Of a stretch of 64,000 nucleotides of DNA, positions 53,330 through 64,000 are shown one piece after another. The notes beneath the pieces are model-generated. The model worked only from the letters and a program-made list of their open reading frames with translations. It made no database searches and had not been told where the DNA came from. How positions within the stretch are numbered: position 1 is the first letter of the stretch; every line of letters starts with the position of its first letter. The stretch is from Unio delphinus (taxonomy: Eukaryota > Mollusca > Bivalvia > Unionida > Unionidae): positions 22,533,001-22,597,000 of the forward strand of contig JAQISU010000003.1 of the NCBI GenBank assembly GCA_029339505.1, written 5' to 3'. The position numbers and the translations under genes were made by a program.

Positions 53330-53890
53330 TCTAGACCAGATGCTATCATGTTCATTAAACGCTGGACGAGTTAAAAGAGAACTTTTAATCCCAAATGACA
53401 TTACTTTATGTTGATAATGTCCATCTGTAGTAACGACTGTCGAAACTTACTTTGCTCTTTCCGTGGGTGGAATTCTCCAGAATCCTTGCAAAAGGTCAAT
53501 CTTGGTGACATATTTGCTTTGCCAATTTTGTCAATGTAGTATCGATTTCCCACAATGGAAATTATTTTTTGTTCGTGACACTATTCACTGTTTTATAGTC
53601 AGTGCACATACAGGAAATAGTATCTTGTTACGGCACAAGAATACATGGAGACCTTTAATTACTTTTCCTTGGTTCTTTAGAATTATTCATCGGCAAATAT
53701 TCAAGTTCTTGTTTCCAAACTTCCTGTTTGAGAGGATACATCATGTAAAATTGCTGTTTCACAAGTATATAATCTACAATTTGAACGTCAGGGATGAGTT
53801 CATTATCTTGGTATAGGGACAACTGAAAGAAGGTGATCATACCCACATAATGGCGATTTTAGTTCACTTGTTCTTGTGCCTCTAGATGTG
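53330..53890 (-). mobile_element. Ty3/gypsy reverse transcriptase fragment
   Basis: On the minus strand, pieces in successive frames read KQEVWKQELEYLPMNN, RSPCILVP, CTDYKTVNSVTNKK, KYVTKIDLLQGFWRIPPTER and then TDGHYQHKVMSFGIK. This is the order of the palm and fingers of gypsy-type reverse transcriptase (primer-side SPxVLVPK, the Asp in the xTKIDL block, then the TxxGHYxxxVMPFG block). Frame changes and stops are frequent and the YxDD block is not visible, so the fragment is dead. Confidence 0.7.
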
Positions 53891-55337
53891 AAACTTTCTG
53901 GTCTCGATTGTTCCCTATTTTTCAATTCTGAAGCTGTTATTAAACCAATGTCAGTACCGTCCAATTGCATGCCATCATTTAAATCCTCACTGTCAGGGAC
54001 ATGTACAGAAAAATGGATTGTTTGATGAACACGGTTATGTTTTTTTTATCAACATACTCGTTTAAATATTTATATGGCAATTTCGTTTCAGTTTCGGAGA
54101 GAGTTTATCATATAATTGAAGCAAATGATTTATTTTCAGTTTACGTGTCAAATATTCCTTTTCCATTAAAAATGTTACTAAAGGTTATATTCGAAAATAA
54201 TAATTCTTGTTTAAAGGAGTAAATCTGAGCATTAGGTGATGAAAATATACATAGTTTGGTTTGATTTCGTGATTATGACACATAAACAGTATAATCTTAT
54301 TTGCTTGATAATCCTTTGCTTGAGATCACTTTGCAAACATAAAAGACTTGTTCTACAAAGTGCAGTGCAGCATAAATAATTGATGAAACATATTTACTTT
54401 TCTTAATTTAGGTTTAAACTTTTGAAAGATTATGCCAATGTTTTATTCAACTATATTTGGCATCTGTTTAAAATCTGGATAGTAAATGCCTACAAAAATG
54501 TAACCCTACTTCAATCGGTGGGTTTTGCTTGAGGTAATCAGACTTTTCTGATGTCACCCTTCCAAGAACCTTTGTTTATCACAAGTTAAAGCTACTATAA
54601 TGAAATACTTTACTACGTGTACTGAACTTTTGAAGCGATTCATTTAGATTTTAATTTCATAACTTAAGAAGACATAATGATTATTATTTCGACTAAACTG
54701 ATAATATCATAATTTACAGACCCAATTTTCATTCTTTACTAGTGGAAACGGCAATGGCACAGAAGTGCATACCACCAGAAAGCAGAGCCAAGGCGTTTAA
54801 AATTAAAAATACGGAACAATATTCCATGATGACACATAATTGATATAATATAACTCTACAAAATTTGTATTGTCCTTGAGTTTGTGATGATTGTATCTAA
54901 ATCGCCTATTTGCAATTAGATTTGTTGTGAATTGTGTTAAATATTCAATGTGTCTTTTGGCACAACACGTGAACTGACTCTGCAAATGAATTATTGAAAT
55001 CTATGTTCTGCATGAAGATACAAATACCTTGTTATTTTCTCCCATCTTTATTGCCGTGGTGTACCCGTTTTCTATGGTAGAGACATGGCATTGAAATCCG
55101 ATTAATACGTATCGCCACGTGTTAGAAGCACATGTAACAGACAGTACTACCACTACTACTGATTCTATTTGTTTTTTCTCATTGCTTGCGAGGTTTCAAG
55201 AATATCAAATCGATTTTTAGAAATTATAAAAAATGAGCTACTAATTCTAATTATCTGTATTATCCATATCAATATGTTCAAACAATGATGATGAAACGTT
55301 ACTTACGATAACCTATCTTCAAATACAAGCCTAATTT
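53891..55337. other. No supported gene
   Basis: AT-rich DNA. Only short chance frames are present. Confidence 0.3.
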
Positions 55338-55434
55338 GTGGTCTTGCCTTTAGCTCAGTCCCACACGCAACTGCTCGAAACACAATGTATAGACGTTGCC
55401 ACAGCCAATTCGGTTCCATTAAAAAGAATGGAGG

Positions 55435-55528
<94 letters not shown>

Positions 55529-55667
55529 TGATTGTAAGGCTGGTCGGCCACAAACAATAACATCAGTAATAGAGAAGTACGAATCACACCAAAGCATAAA
55601 ACATTTCGCTAACCTTATGGTTGATCTATCCACAAATGTTTTGCGTGCTATCATTAAATACCTGACT
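55338..55667 (+). CDS. Exon candidate interrupted by (AT)n
   Basis: An open frame runs through an (AT)n array coding (YI)n and ends at the donor GTAAGT (exon end 55667). Before the array it reads SHTQLLETQCIDVATANSVP, after it GRPQTITSVIEKYESHQSIK and NVLRAIIKYLT. A possible acceptor TTTAGCTCAG ends at 55358. Composition on both sides is protein-like, but the family is unknown. The array may be an expansion inside a former exon. Confidence 0.28.
55437..55524. repeat. (AT)n microsatellite
   Basis: About 44 AT units within the exon candidate. Confidence 0.95.
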
Positions 55668-57655
55668 GTAAGTTATGTGTGATTGTCCCTGATTATGTCA
55701 TCTGATATATTTGAGAAATACCGGGCTTGTTGTTTTGTTTCCTGTTAGTTGTTCAAAACAAAGTCTCACAATGGAAAAATAACGTACTGTTTGCTTAACA
55801 AAGTCAGATAAACAGTTGAAATCTATTCATTATTATAACTTAATCATTTATTTGCCATGTATTTTAAATCTCATATCGTTGCAAGAAAGGAGCTGTCACA
55901 ATTATTTATCTCCTACCTACCTACCTTTCCCCAAACTCTCTTCTTCCGTTCTGATACGTTTCAGGAGTAGTTGCAGATTGCGACAACAGCTGAATTCATG
56001 GATGCTGCCATTTATCCCAGTGCAAATCCATCTTCAGCTTGTTTCCACAATGCACAATGCAATCAACTTTTATCACGATATTACTCGGCATTTACAAACA
56101 AACGGAAAATCATGTTGAGTGGTATTCCTATGTCATAACCATCTAATTCTAAAATAATTTTCTCACAAATTATTTTAACAGTGTCAGGACCATTGGAAAT
56201 AGACAAGGTAACATTTCTTTTGATTTAAAGCAAAATGTATAGTATATAACAGAGTATGATCAGTTTTTATGCATTAATCCAATCCGACTAAACTTTCTCT
56301 GTATGTTGTTGCCTTTGGATTGATTACGGTTACCGTTAAGTAAGTAAAACAATCAAAAAGAGAGAAGCCAGCCGGAATGTTTTGGTATTATATAATGTCC
56401 ATGCCGAACCTTGGCTTATCTTCCTTGCATAACTAAACAATAAAGGACATTTAAAATATGATTTTAAAGGAATCCCCCCCCCCCACAGAGAGAACGATTG
56501 ATCTTCGCCCGTACTTCTTTATAGTTTAAAATATATTGATTGACAGGTCTTTTATCCATTACAATATTTGTTTTTAGAATTCATGAGTCATAACAGAAAT
56601 TTAGCGTATATTTGTGTATCGTTCACATTCGAAAATACAGGTATACTTGTTTTTAGTCTGACAATTGTGTCTTTTTGAAATATAATCTCTAAATTATGCA
56701 GCTAATCTGTCATGGCGGTGTCTCCTGTTCTTTATGAACAATAACACACTTTTAACATTGACATAGCAAAATCTTATATTTGAAAACAAAATTGTTTAAT
56801 AAGAGGAATGCAAACAAATGTTTTAATTATTCCTCGCATCCATGATTTATTTCCAAAATCATTTTTATGTATACAATATTCTTCGCCACATATCATGGCA
56901 TATTTCAAATATCTTTTCAGTGCATAAATCATTATTTGCTACATCTCCATGTCACATTTTCAGATCTTTTTTATAGGCAACGTTTCGCCCAGTGTTTGTA
57001 AATATAGTTTCCATATATTCTGCAAGATAACAAAAGCAACAACAAATCTATTGAGGCTATTTAAATTAATTTAGTGAAATAAAAGAAAATTTAACGGATG
57101 CCTACGTAATGTATAGAGCACTTAAACGAAACATTCGTTATACTAAGGCATTTAAAGATCAAAAAAATTATATATTGCATCTAACATCACAACGTGTTCA
57201 ACTGCAATTAAATTAGAAATACAGAGAGATTTTAAAATACAACATAGATACTAACGCAGAAAATTGTATAAATATATTAGAGAACTCGCTTTCTTAAGCT
57301 TATTTTTAATCTAACACATATTATTTTCTTCAAACTAAAATGTATATGCTCTTCAGGAATAGACACTTTCGATTATAAAAATATTTTTCTTGAAAATAAA
57401 TTCAACCGATTAATAGAAAAAAAGACATAAAAGTTGAACACTTTTTAACTTAGCACTGTCACGGTAGTGCAGAGAAGTACGTGACGAAAGTGGAGCGTCC
57501 CCGGTTTAAATTGTTTAAATATTAATTATGGCTCAAATGAGGGTAAATAAACAGGGCTAGTTCAATAAAGGTTTCGAACGTTGTCTTTTAACGTTACAGT
57601 TTGTATCGGAAACATTAGTGGCACAATTAAGAGATGTATTCTTTGTAATCAGTCA
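55668..57655. other. No gene seen
   Basis: AT-rich host DNA; a run of C at about 56466-56476 is the only simple feature. Confidence 0.3.
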
Positions 57656-58010
57656 AATAAATAAATTTCTGCATAGTCACATAATTTACTGTTCACGTAG
57701 TCATATACATTAAAGTTTGCATGGTCACACAAAATACCGTTTGCATAATCAGATAAAATACAATTTGCATCGTCACACATATTACAGTTTGCATAGTCAC
57801 ATAAAATTACAATTTGCATTGTCAGATAAATCACAGTTTGCATTGTCAAATAAATTACAGTTGTATAGACACATACATTACAGATTGCATAGTCACATCA
57901 ATTACAATGTGCAGAGTCACATACATTACAGATTGCATAGTCACATCAATTACAATGTGCAGAGTCACATACATTACAGATTGCATAGTCACATCAATTA
58001 CTGTGATTTG
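57656..58010. repeat. Minisatellite of about 29 bp with higher-order unit
   Basis: About a dozen degenerate units of the type TTTGCATAGTCACATAAATTACAG. In the right third, a double unit of 58 bp (TTACAGATTGCATAGTCACATCAA plus TTACAATGTGCAGAGTCACATACA) is repeated two and a half times almost exactly, which shows recent expansion. Frames reading through it on both strands are artefacts. Confidence 0.85.
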
Positions 58011-58179
58011 TTACAGAAAAAAGATATTCTATGTTATCGTAATTGCATCAATTACAGATTGAGGCGCAAATATCGTTGACCTATTGTCGGAGCAGAGGCA
58101 TTCTTTGATATAGTAGTCGCATAAATGAAATGCACATGCGTTACACTTCGGTTTCAGAGCAGATGCGTGTGGGTCATTT

Positions 58180-58475
58180 GGAGTTTAAACGTAGCTTTAA
58201 CAATTTTTCAGTCATATTGCTACAATGTCTGCAGTGTGGCAGCTGACAATGTTGTCTAGCCATGGGGCATCATGCCACCTACATTTAGCATGATGTCCCA
58301 CCCAGTCTCATTATTATGTCCCCAGACCTACCAGTCCTAACACTAATCTGTTATTGCTGATCACAAGCCAGCTATTTGTTAATACCAGTTCTTAAAGTCT
58401 ATGTTTTGACTCGGCCGGGTTTCAAACCCGCGACCTCCCGCATTCAAGCGGGACGCTTTAACCACTTGCAGAACT
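58180..58475 (-). mobile_element. tRNA-derived SINE, copy 3
   Basis: On the minus strand a B box GGGTTTGAAACCC (near 58425) and a degraded A box near 58460 precede the shared SINE body. Confidence 0.78.
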
Positions 58476-60871
58476 CTTAATTAAGTATCTGGTAGACAAA
58501 GATGACAAGGCAGCGAAAATAGTATACTTGTACAAAAAATATTTGTTTTTCATTTCATTTTGCCATACCATCCCTAATATGATTTCATTTACTACTTTTA
58601 GAAAATTATGAAAAGCGTTGAATTTCTTCGATTCTGTCTGGTTAGAAAATAAAAAAGAATGTTTTAAAATTACTACAAAATGCGATCAAATCAGTAATTT
58701 TTTTGTTTTCTGTAGAGTAAACCACTGGGATGGGACAAAAGAATGGACATCTTCAGTCGGATTGGCACTCATAACGTGTTTCTGGGCAAGACACTGTACT
58801 GTCGATGCTTGATCACGATGTACACCATATTTACTGCAGTAATGTAAAAGAACAACCTACAAACAATCCAAATAATATATTTGGAGAACAATATTCCCTA
58901 TTTAAGAAACATAACCAATCTTCACACAGACTTTTAAAAGATGCGCGACAATACCAATTTCGCCGGCACCGTAATTTTCATGTTACTCAATAATCTAGTA
59001 GTTGTCTCCAATTCAAATATAGAATATATCAGATATATAATAATATTACTACTAAATAGCCCTACCTCCATCGTTTTGATATATTTCCAATTCGAGCTGA
59101 ATAACACTTTAGATTATTCTACGCTACTAACCCAACGCTCTATGTGGCTTTTAAAGTGTGGAACAACCCAATACATATTCTTATCCCAAAGTAAAAGTTA
59201 ATTTTCTATTAAATCTATACCACTAAACCAAACAATCTCTGTGGTTCTCCAGAGAAATTAACATCAGAACTGTTTCGTTGTATTTGCCATTGTATAATTT
59301 CTAAATTAGAGGTATGAATCAGTTATCGCATCGCCATCAATATAAGCAAACAGGTAGACTGATTATAACGATATTACATTATTCCACATGGTTTTCGTTC
59401 GCTTAACATATGTACCACTTCGCACATTGTGTACTACGTCACTAATTTTTGTGTTGAATTGGATACATTCTAGTTTTATTGTTTGATCCAAATTAGACTC
59501 TTTTTTTAATACAAAAGATCAACTCTCTTTTCGAGAAACAATGTCGATCAACCGATAGATTTGATTGCGGCAGAAGTAAAATGAAAACCAAAAAACAAGG
59601 GTTAATCATTACCAACATGAATTTAATGGATCTACAAATTTTAAACAATGTAAATTAGAACGCAATAATAAATTCCGGTTGTGATATGCTTGACAAATGT
59701 TGTTTTTTTCATTATGTTGCTAACTGTTAGCATTTACCAGATGTTTTCATTGATCGCTATTTCATGAGACTGTTTATTTACAGTGTATTGATGACTATTT
59801 ATCAACAAAAAACCATATTAAATTAGATATCACATTTTATTCAAGTGTGATGGTGAACTAGCTCAAAAATGCCATTCTTTTATGGATAATAAAGGTTATT
59901 TCTGGTACTTAAGTCTTATCTAATTAATGCAGGCCATACAGGTTAGAAACACTGACAGTTTGTATTAAAACACATTATGATTTGTGGTGAGACAAATAAA
60001 TGTAAGGATAATAGATAAGTGGACAAGCACATGGAAAATTTATTTTACAAATATTCAAAAAGAATTATGAATAGCAAAAGGCATATCAGAATCACCAGCT
60101 TAATAAGTCTTACAAGTTTTATAAAAATATTTTGAATTGTTTGGGAATGATGCTCTTAAACTAAAAATGTGTTTGTCAGTCTAATGCACAGATTGCAAGA
60201 TATAATCCATTTATACATCTTTTGTCAACGTTTGTTATGTTGGGGGATGAAATCAAAATGTCACCAAAGTACTATTGTGAAATAATCAATCCATAACAGG
60301 CCTGCACAGGACTAAACTACTGGTATTAAACAACTAAGATTGTAACTATTAGGAAAGTTTTGACTACAAAACACTGCTTTGGCATCATTGTTTAAATCAG
60401 TTACAGCTCCTTAAATGATTATATTTATTGTCAAAATAAAATGTAATATCCTCTCAAGTTCTGGTCTTCACTATGAGTTTCCAATACATTCGTAACTTTC
60501 AAATTGTTTAATACACCTGGAAATTTGAGGGTAAAGGTCTTTGGATACCACTTTAAGTTAGTTAATTATAAACATACAATAATCTAGCATATATATTAAT
60601 TTTAGAAACATTTTCTAGGACACTGTATGCATTGATGGACATTTCATCATAGTAACAACTCATTTATCTCTCCACTTTGAACAATATTTGAAATGTCTTT
60701 TGTGAAGATACAACAATAGAAACTAATCTTTCAGCCTTTAACAGGCAAGAAACCAAAACCTAGCGAAAGCACTATAGAATTGTTATGGAGGATAATCGGC
60801 AAATATAGTAATTTAAAACTTTTCTATTAGTCATACGGAAATGGATAATCCATGCACACTTAGAGAACTAC
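58476..60871. other. Intron or intergenic DNA
   Basis: No exon could be supported with confidence, although further exons of the leftward gene starting at 62599 are expected here or beyond. Confidence 0.3.
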
Positions 60872-60944
60872 CTTTGTTTTGCTGCATTGTTGCTGTGTAT
60901 ATACCAAGTTCTGGTCGGTCTGATGGAACACCCATGACAAGTAC
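60872..60944 (-). CDS. Exon 2 of an unidentified host gene
   Basis: A 73-base exon with strong acceptor (TTTTCTTGCAG) and donor (GTAGTT) encodes VLVMGVPSDRPELGIYTATM and four more residues, phase 0 in and 1 out. It continues in frame from the first exon at 62495-62599. I do not recognise the family. Confidence 0.5.
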
Positions 60945-61094
60945 CTGCAAGAAAATAATATCCTTAATAAAATGCAGGGTACAGATGGAAGTTTACATGA
61001 CTTGTATTGATTTAACCTAACCAGTTAAAAAATACAGTATGGCCACATGTATATAATGACACTGTTCATGAGTGTTTATTAATTTTTTGACAAT

Positions 61095-61290
61095 AGCTTT
61101 TACATTTTTTCAGTCATATCACTACGATGTCTGACACCAGGCCGACTGGTCCTAACAACAGCATTTAAATTCTGAATGCCAAGCGAGGCAGCTTTAGTAC
61201 CATGTTTGTTTTTGTATACCTAGGCTGGGGTTTAAATCTGTGACATCACGCATACAATGCAAATGCTCTAACCTTTATGCTATTGTCTAT
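61095..61290 (-). mobile_element. tRNA-derived SINE, copy 4 (internally deleted)
   Basis: Shares the outer ends of the SINE body but lacks about 100 bp in the middle. It lies in the intron between the two exons of the leftward host gene. Confidence 0.65.
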
Positions 61291-61325
61291 TAAAACTGTA
61301 TACAATCTTTGAGCATATTTATGAA

Positions 61326-61331
<6 letters not shown>

Positions 61332-61384
<53 letters not shown>
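61332..61384. repeat. (GA)n microsatellite
   Basis: About 26 GA units in the same intron. Confidence 0.95.
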
Positions 61385-61385
<1 letters not shown>

Positions 61386-62383
61386 CTTTAACATAACACC
61401 GGTGCATGCTTTAAAAATTCCAACCAAATTGGCCAAAAATAATTTTAAAAATTAACTAACTTGGGCTATGGAAACTGATGCTAAACTAAAACAAGATGAA
61501 GATAGAACAAACATTAAGTCTTGTCTTTGATATAAATATGACATTAAAAATCATATGTCTCATTATTTTCTAGGTATGTTGAGTGGCTGGCAGAGTTTTA
61601 TATTCAAATCAAATAATGTGCGACTCTTTATCTTGGATTGCCAATTTAAAAATACATATTTTATCAAGCAACTAATTGATCTTGGTGCAAAAATTAGTTT
61701 ACCTTCTTTTATTGATAACTAATGTGATTACTATCAATGGAAAAGATCATTAAACAGGGCTATATTTTTGCATACTAGTCAGAGTATGTTATTCTTTTTC
61801 TTTGATGTACATAGAATTTAACTTTATACCAAATACTGTATTATATACTGCTGATACTAAATAAAGCTTATAAAAAAAAACTATGAAACTTGAGTCTTCT
61901 TTAATTCATTAATTTAATTTGATATGTCATGCAACTGACTTAATTATTGAAAAGGTGCAATTACTGGGCGACAATACTAACTTTCCACCAATGATATTCA
62001 CTGAATATTCATTCAAACGTTTTTATTTTAGCAGTTGTGGAGCTGGAATAGTGTAGCCTTATACAAGTTTTAACAACAATGACTTGAAAATATCGACATT
62101 CCGGTAATGAGCATGTTATAATAACGTATATCATGTTACGAGGTATGCGACAGCCTACGAATAGCTTTACGTAAATTATATACATGTCGGAGTGCTTATA
62201 GTCTTTCCAGACGTATGATATTTTAAAGGATGATTCCAATTGTTATAAATTATATACGTTTTAGACTAGAACAAAAACAATCCATGGTAAGGAGTATTCA
62301 CAAAAATTCTAAAACCTTTCCTCTTTCAAACGGCTATGAATAGAATCTCATTTTGGTTTCTTTAATAGTCATCCATTTTTTTT

Positions 62384-62405
62384 GGGGGGGGGGAGGAGGG
62401 GGGTA
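62384..62405. repeat. G-rich tract
   Basis: A run of ten G, then AGGAGGGGGG on the plus strand, after a T run. It could form a G-quadruplex. Confidence 0.7.
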
Positions 62406-62494
62406 CGGATACGATGATAATTTAATTGACAACTATTTGATACGTCTACAATATACACATTGGTGTAAACTTTTCAACAAATTGAAATACAAAC

Positions 62495-62599
62495 CTGTTC
62501 ACTGCAATCACTGTGTAACTTATGATAATGTGTACTTCCAGAAGTACTGGGCACGTAAGTATTCATTCTTGATAGTCGATTTTCATCTTTTGACGCCAT
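62495..62599 (-). CDS. Exon 1 of an unidentified host gene
   Basis: ATG 62599 opens 35 codons (MASKDENRLSRMNTYVPSTS and a Ser/His-rich rest) ending at CAG|GTTTGT. Phase 0 matches exon 2 at 60944. The hydrophilic N-terminus has no signal peptide. Confidence 0.45.
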
Positions 62600-62639
62600 A
62601 TTTACAGCTGCTGAGTTTGGTTTTGTTGAGTTTGGTTTT

Positions 62640-62720
62640 GTGTGTGATGTAATGACCACGTGACACACTTTTGGAAGAAATTATCCGATCGCTTCCAACG
62701 ATTTCGCATGTTCATAGTCT
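62640..62720 (-). promoter_or_regulatory. Possible promoter of the leftward host gene
   Basis: A CACGTG E-box lies at about 62656-62661, some 60 bp upstream of the first ATG, in a short stretch of mixed composition. No TATA box is obvious. Weak. Confidence 0.25.
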
Positions 62721-62826
62721 ACTGCAGTACCGCGCTCCAGGCAGTAGATAATGCCTGGCTGCAATCACAGCATATATTATGTTAATGAGAGAGTTACATC
62801 AGTCCAAGAGAGGATCTGGAAAATAG

Positions 62827-63411
62827 AACACCAGAGAAAACGGAAAATGGGTGGATATCCTTACACCGAACAAAACGGGATATAAAACGCCAGTCAGAAA
62901 AACATATGCCTTTACCACAGTAAACCCATTTGATATCCTATCAAGTGAAGAAAATAGGGGATCCCTGAACATGTCACAATGTCCACAACCCCTAAGAACC
63001 TCAACGCCTATCCCTAAGGAAAAACACATAACAAAGAAAAGGAAGGTGTCCAATCGATCATCATCTTTAGAGGGGAAAGGACTGGGAAAGGAGAAAGAAG
63101 AAAAGAAGGGAGAGCTCTCCAAATCAGTAGAAGAAAAACCCAGGAAAATGGTACAGAAAACCTCGGAGGACAGTAGTGGAAAAGAATCAAGTTTGGAAAT
63201 GGAAACCCCAGAAAATACTGGCGGAAATGTAGAGAAAAGTTTCGCAATAGATATAACAATCGACCTTGCCCTTGAGGACTCAGCTAAAGAGAACATATTT
63301 AAGGATACCCTTTTCACTTCACAGGTCACCAGTGACTTTGAAGTGTTAGATAGCACTGTAAAATCAAGAAAGGATGACCCAGGATCCCCTCAAAAGGGGG
63401 AAAAAGTATGA
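62827..63411 (+). mobile_element. ORF1-like frame of a LINE
   Basis: An open frame of about 194 codons without an early ATG (first in-frame stop upstream at 62824) is rich in Lys, Glu and Ser (GKGLGKEKEEKKGELSKSVE). It contains a phosphosite-like NPFDILSSEEN stretch near the start. It lies just upstream of a LINE endonuclease in the same orientation, so it is probably the 5' nucleic-acid-binding ORF1 of that element. No zinc knuckle is visible. Confidence 0.45.
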
Positions 63412-63486
63412 TTTAAATATATACAGTTAGTCATATAAAAATAATAACCACTAGTAATTAAGCTGTAACCTGGTTATGAAACAAAA

Positions 63487-64000
63487 TTGGAGGAACAAAA
63501 CTTCCGTTTATTGTCTATAAATAAAAATGGTTTAGATAAGGAAAAATTAAACAAATTGACAAAAATAGGAGACTTTGACTTACTGTACATACAAGAGACG
63601 CATAATTCTTTAAATAACGATATGAAAGAACAACTAGAACGAGAAATGAACTGCATTATTATAACGAATAACTCAACAGGAACGGACACAAGAGTGGGAG
63701 GTAAAGCAACCATGATCAAAAATAAGCGGGCAGTTAAATGGGAAAGGGTATAAGAGAGGAATTTGTTTAGGGGGAGACTAATACATATAATTATTGGAGG
63801 GGATCATTTCATCAATGTCTACATACCAGCTAAGATGCACAAGAGGAAATAATTTATAGAAGAATTGGGTAAATATCTGGAAAGATATTCGTCAAGTAAT
63901 TTAATTATAGGGGGAGATTTCAATTGGGTGGGGGAAGATATAGACAGGACAGGAGGACTATCGAAAATAGACAAACGTTTAAAAAAAAACAGATGGACTA
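63487..64000 (+). mobile_element. LINE ORF2 endonuclease (APE-type), degenerate, runs off the window
   Basis: The frame shows NGLDKEKLNKL, DLLYIQETHN (catalytic Glu block), then, after stop codons at about 63751 and 63859, IIGGDFNWVGEDIDRTGG (the GDFN catalytic block), all in one frame. This is the AP-endonuclease domain of a non-LTR retrotransposon, which nicks the target DNA. The two in-frame stops make it inactive. The reverse transcriptase would lie beyond 64000. Confidence 0.8.

Noticed and set aside
57656..58010. CRISPR array
   Set aside because: Units are contiguous with no unique spacers, in animal nuclear DNA.
57649..58079. Open frames across the minisatellite
   Set aside because: The frames exist because the unit lacks stops in some frames; both strands are open and no codon pattern is seen.

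Overview
This window is AT-rich nuclear DNA from an invertebrate animal. Evidence for that: host-type exons with GT/AG splice sites, two AID/APOBEC-like deaminase loci, tRNA-derived SINEs, non-LTR and Ty3/gypsy-like retroelement remains, very long (AT)n arrays, and several decayed Maverick/Polinton (adintovirus-like) elements. A marine lophotrochozoan such as a mollusc is my best guess, but I cannot name the species from sequence alone. No bacterial operons, rRNA, CRISPR array or convincing tRNA gene were seen. || Layout. 1-2.4 kb: a damaged AID/APOBEC-like deaminase copy with an unusual 14-residue tandem repeat. 2.6-14.1 kb: element A, the most complete Maverick-like copy. Its order is terminal repeat, packaging ATPase (-), zinc-ribbon/phospholipase A2 protein (+), integrase (+), helicase with HNH-like tail and protein-primed-type DNA polymerase B (-), small zinc-ribbon protein (+), HNH/NUMOD1-like nuclease (+), a non-coding block with a palindrome, then structural genes (+) and the N-terminal part of an adenain-like protease. 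14.1-18.0 kb: element B, a deleted copy in inverted orientation, joined to A inside the protease region. 18.0-19.2 kb: a fibre-like gene end plus terminal repeat, enclosed by a 106-bp near-perfect inverted repeat. 20.4-34 kb: host-type DNA with a second, better preserved deaminase exon (24.6-25.3 kb), a P2X7-tail-like two-exon gene remnant, an unidentified three-exon gene and a SINE. 34.2-40.9 kb: element C, another rearranged Maverick-like copy. 40.9-42.5 kb: a LINE with a 5' inversion that cuts element C. 43.6-45.0 kb: element D, a small fragment sharing a rearrangement junction with C and bounded by (AT)n arrays, the right one hit by a solo LTR. 46-62.6 kb: host-type DNA with SINEs, microsatellites, a minisatellite, a gypsy reverse transcriptase fragment and short exon candidates. 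62.8-64.0 kb: 5' part of a second, degenerate LINE running out of the window. || How it fits together. In a live Maverick/adintovirus the ATPase, integrase, polymerase-helicase, protease and capsid genes form one linear, integrating, virion-forming unit. Here every copy carries stops, frameshifts, deletions or inversions, so none looks intact. The two deaminase loci are the notable host counterpart: this family edits cytosines in DNA or RNA and often restricts mobile elements, but any functional link to the elements beside them is inference. Several host frameshifts fall in runs of A, so assembly indels must be excluded before calling those loci dead.
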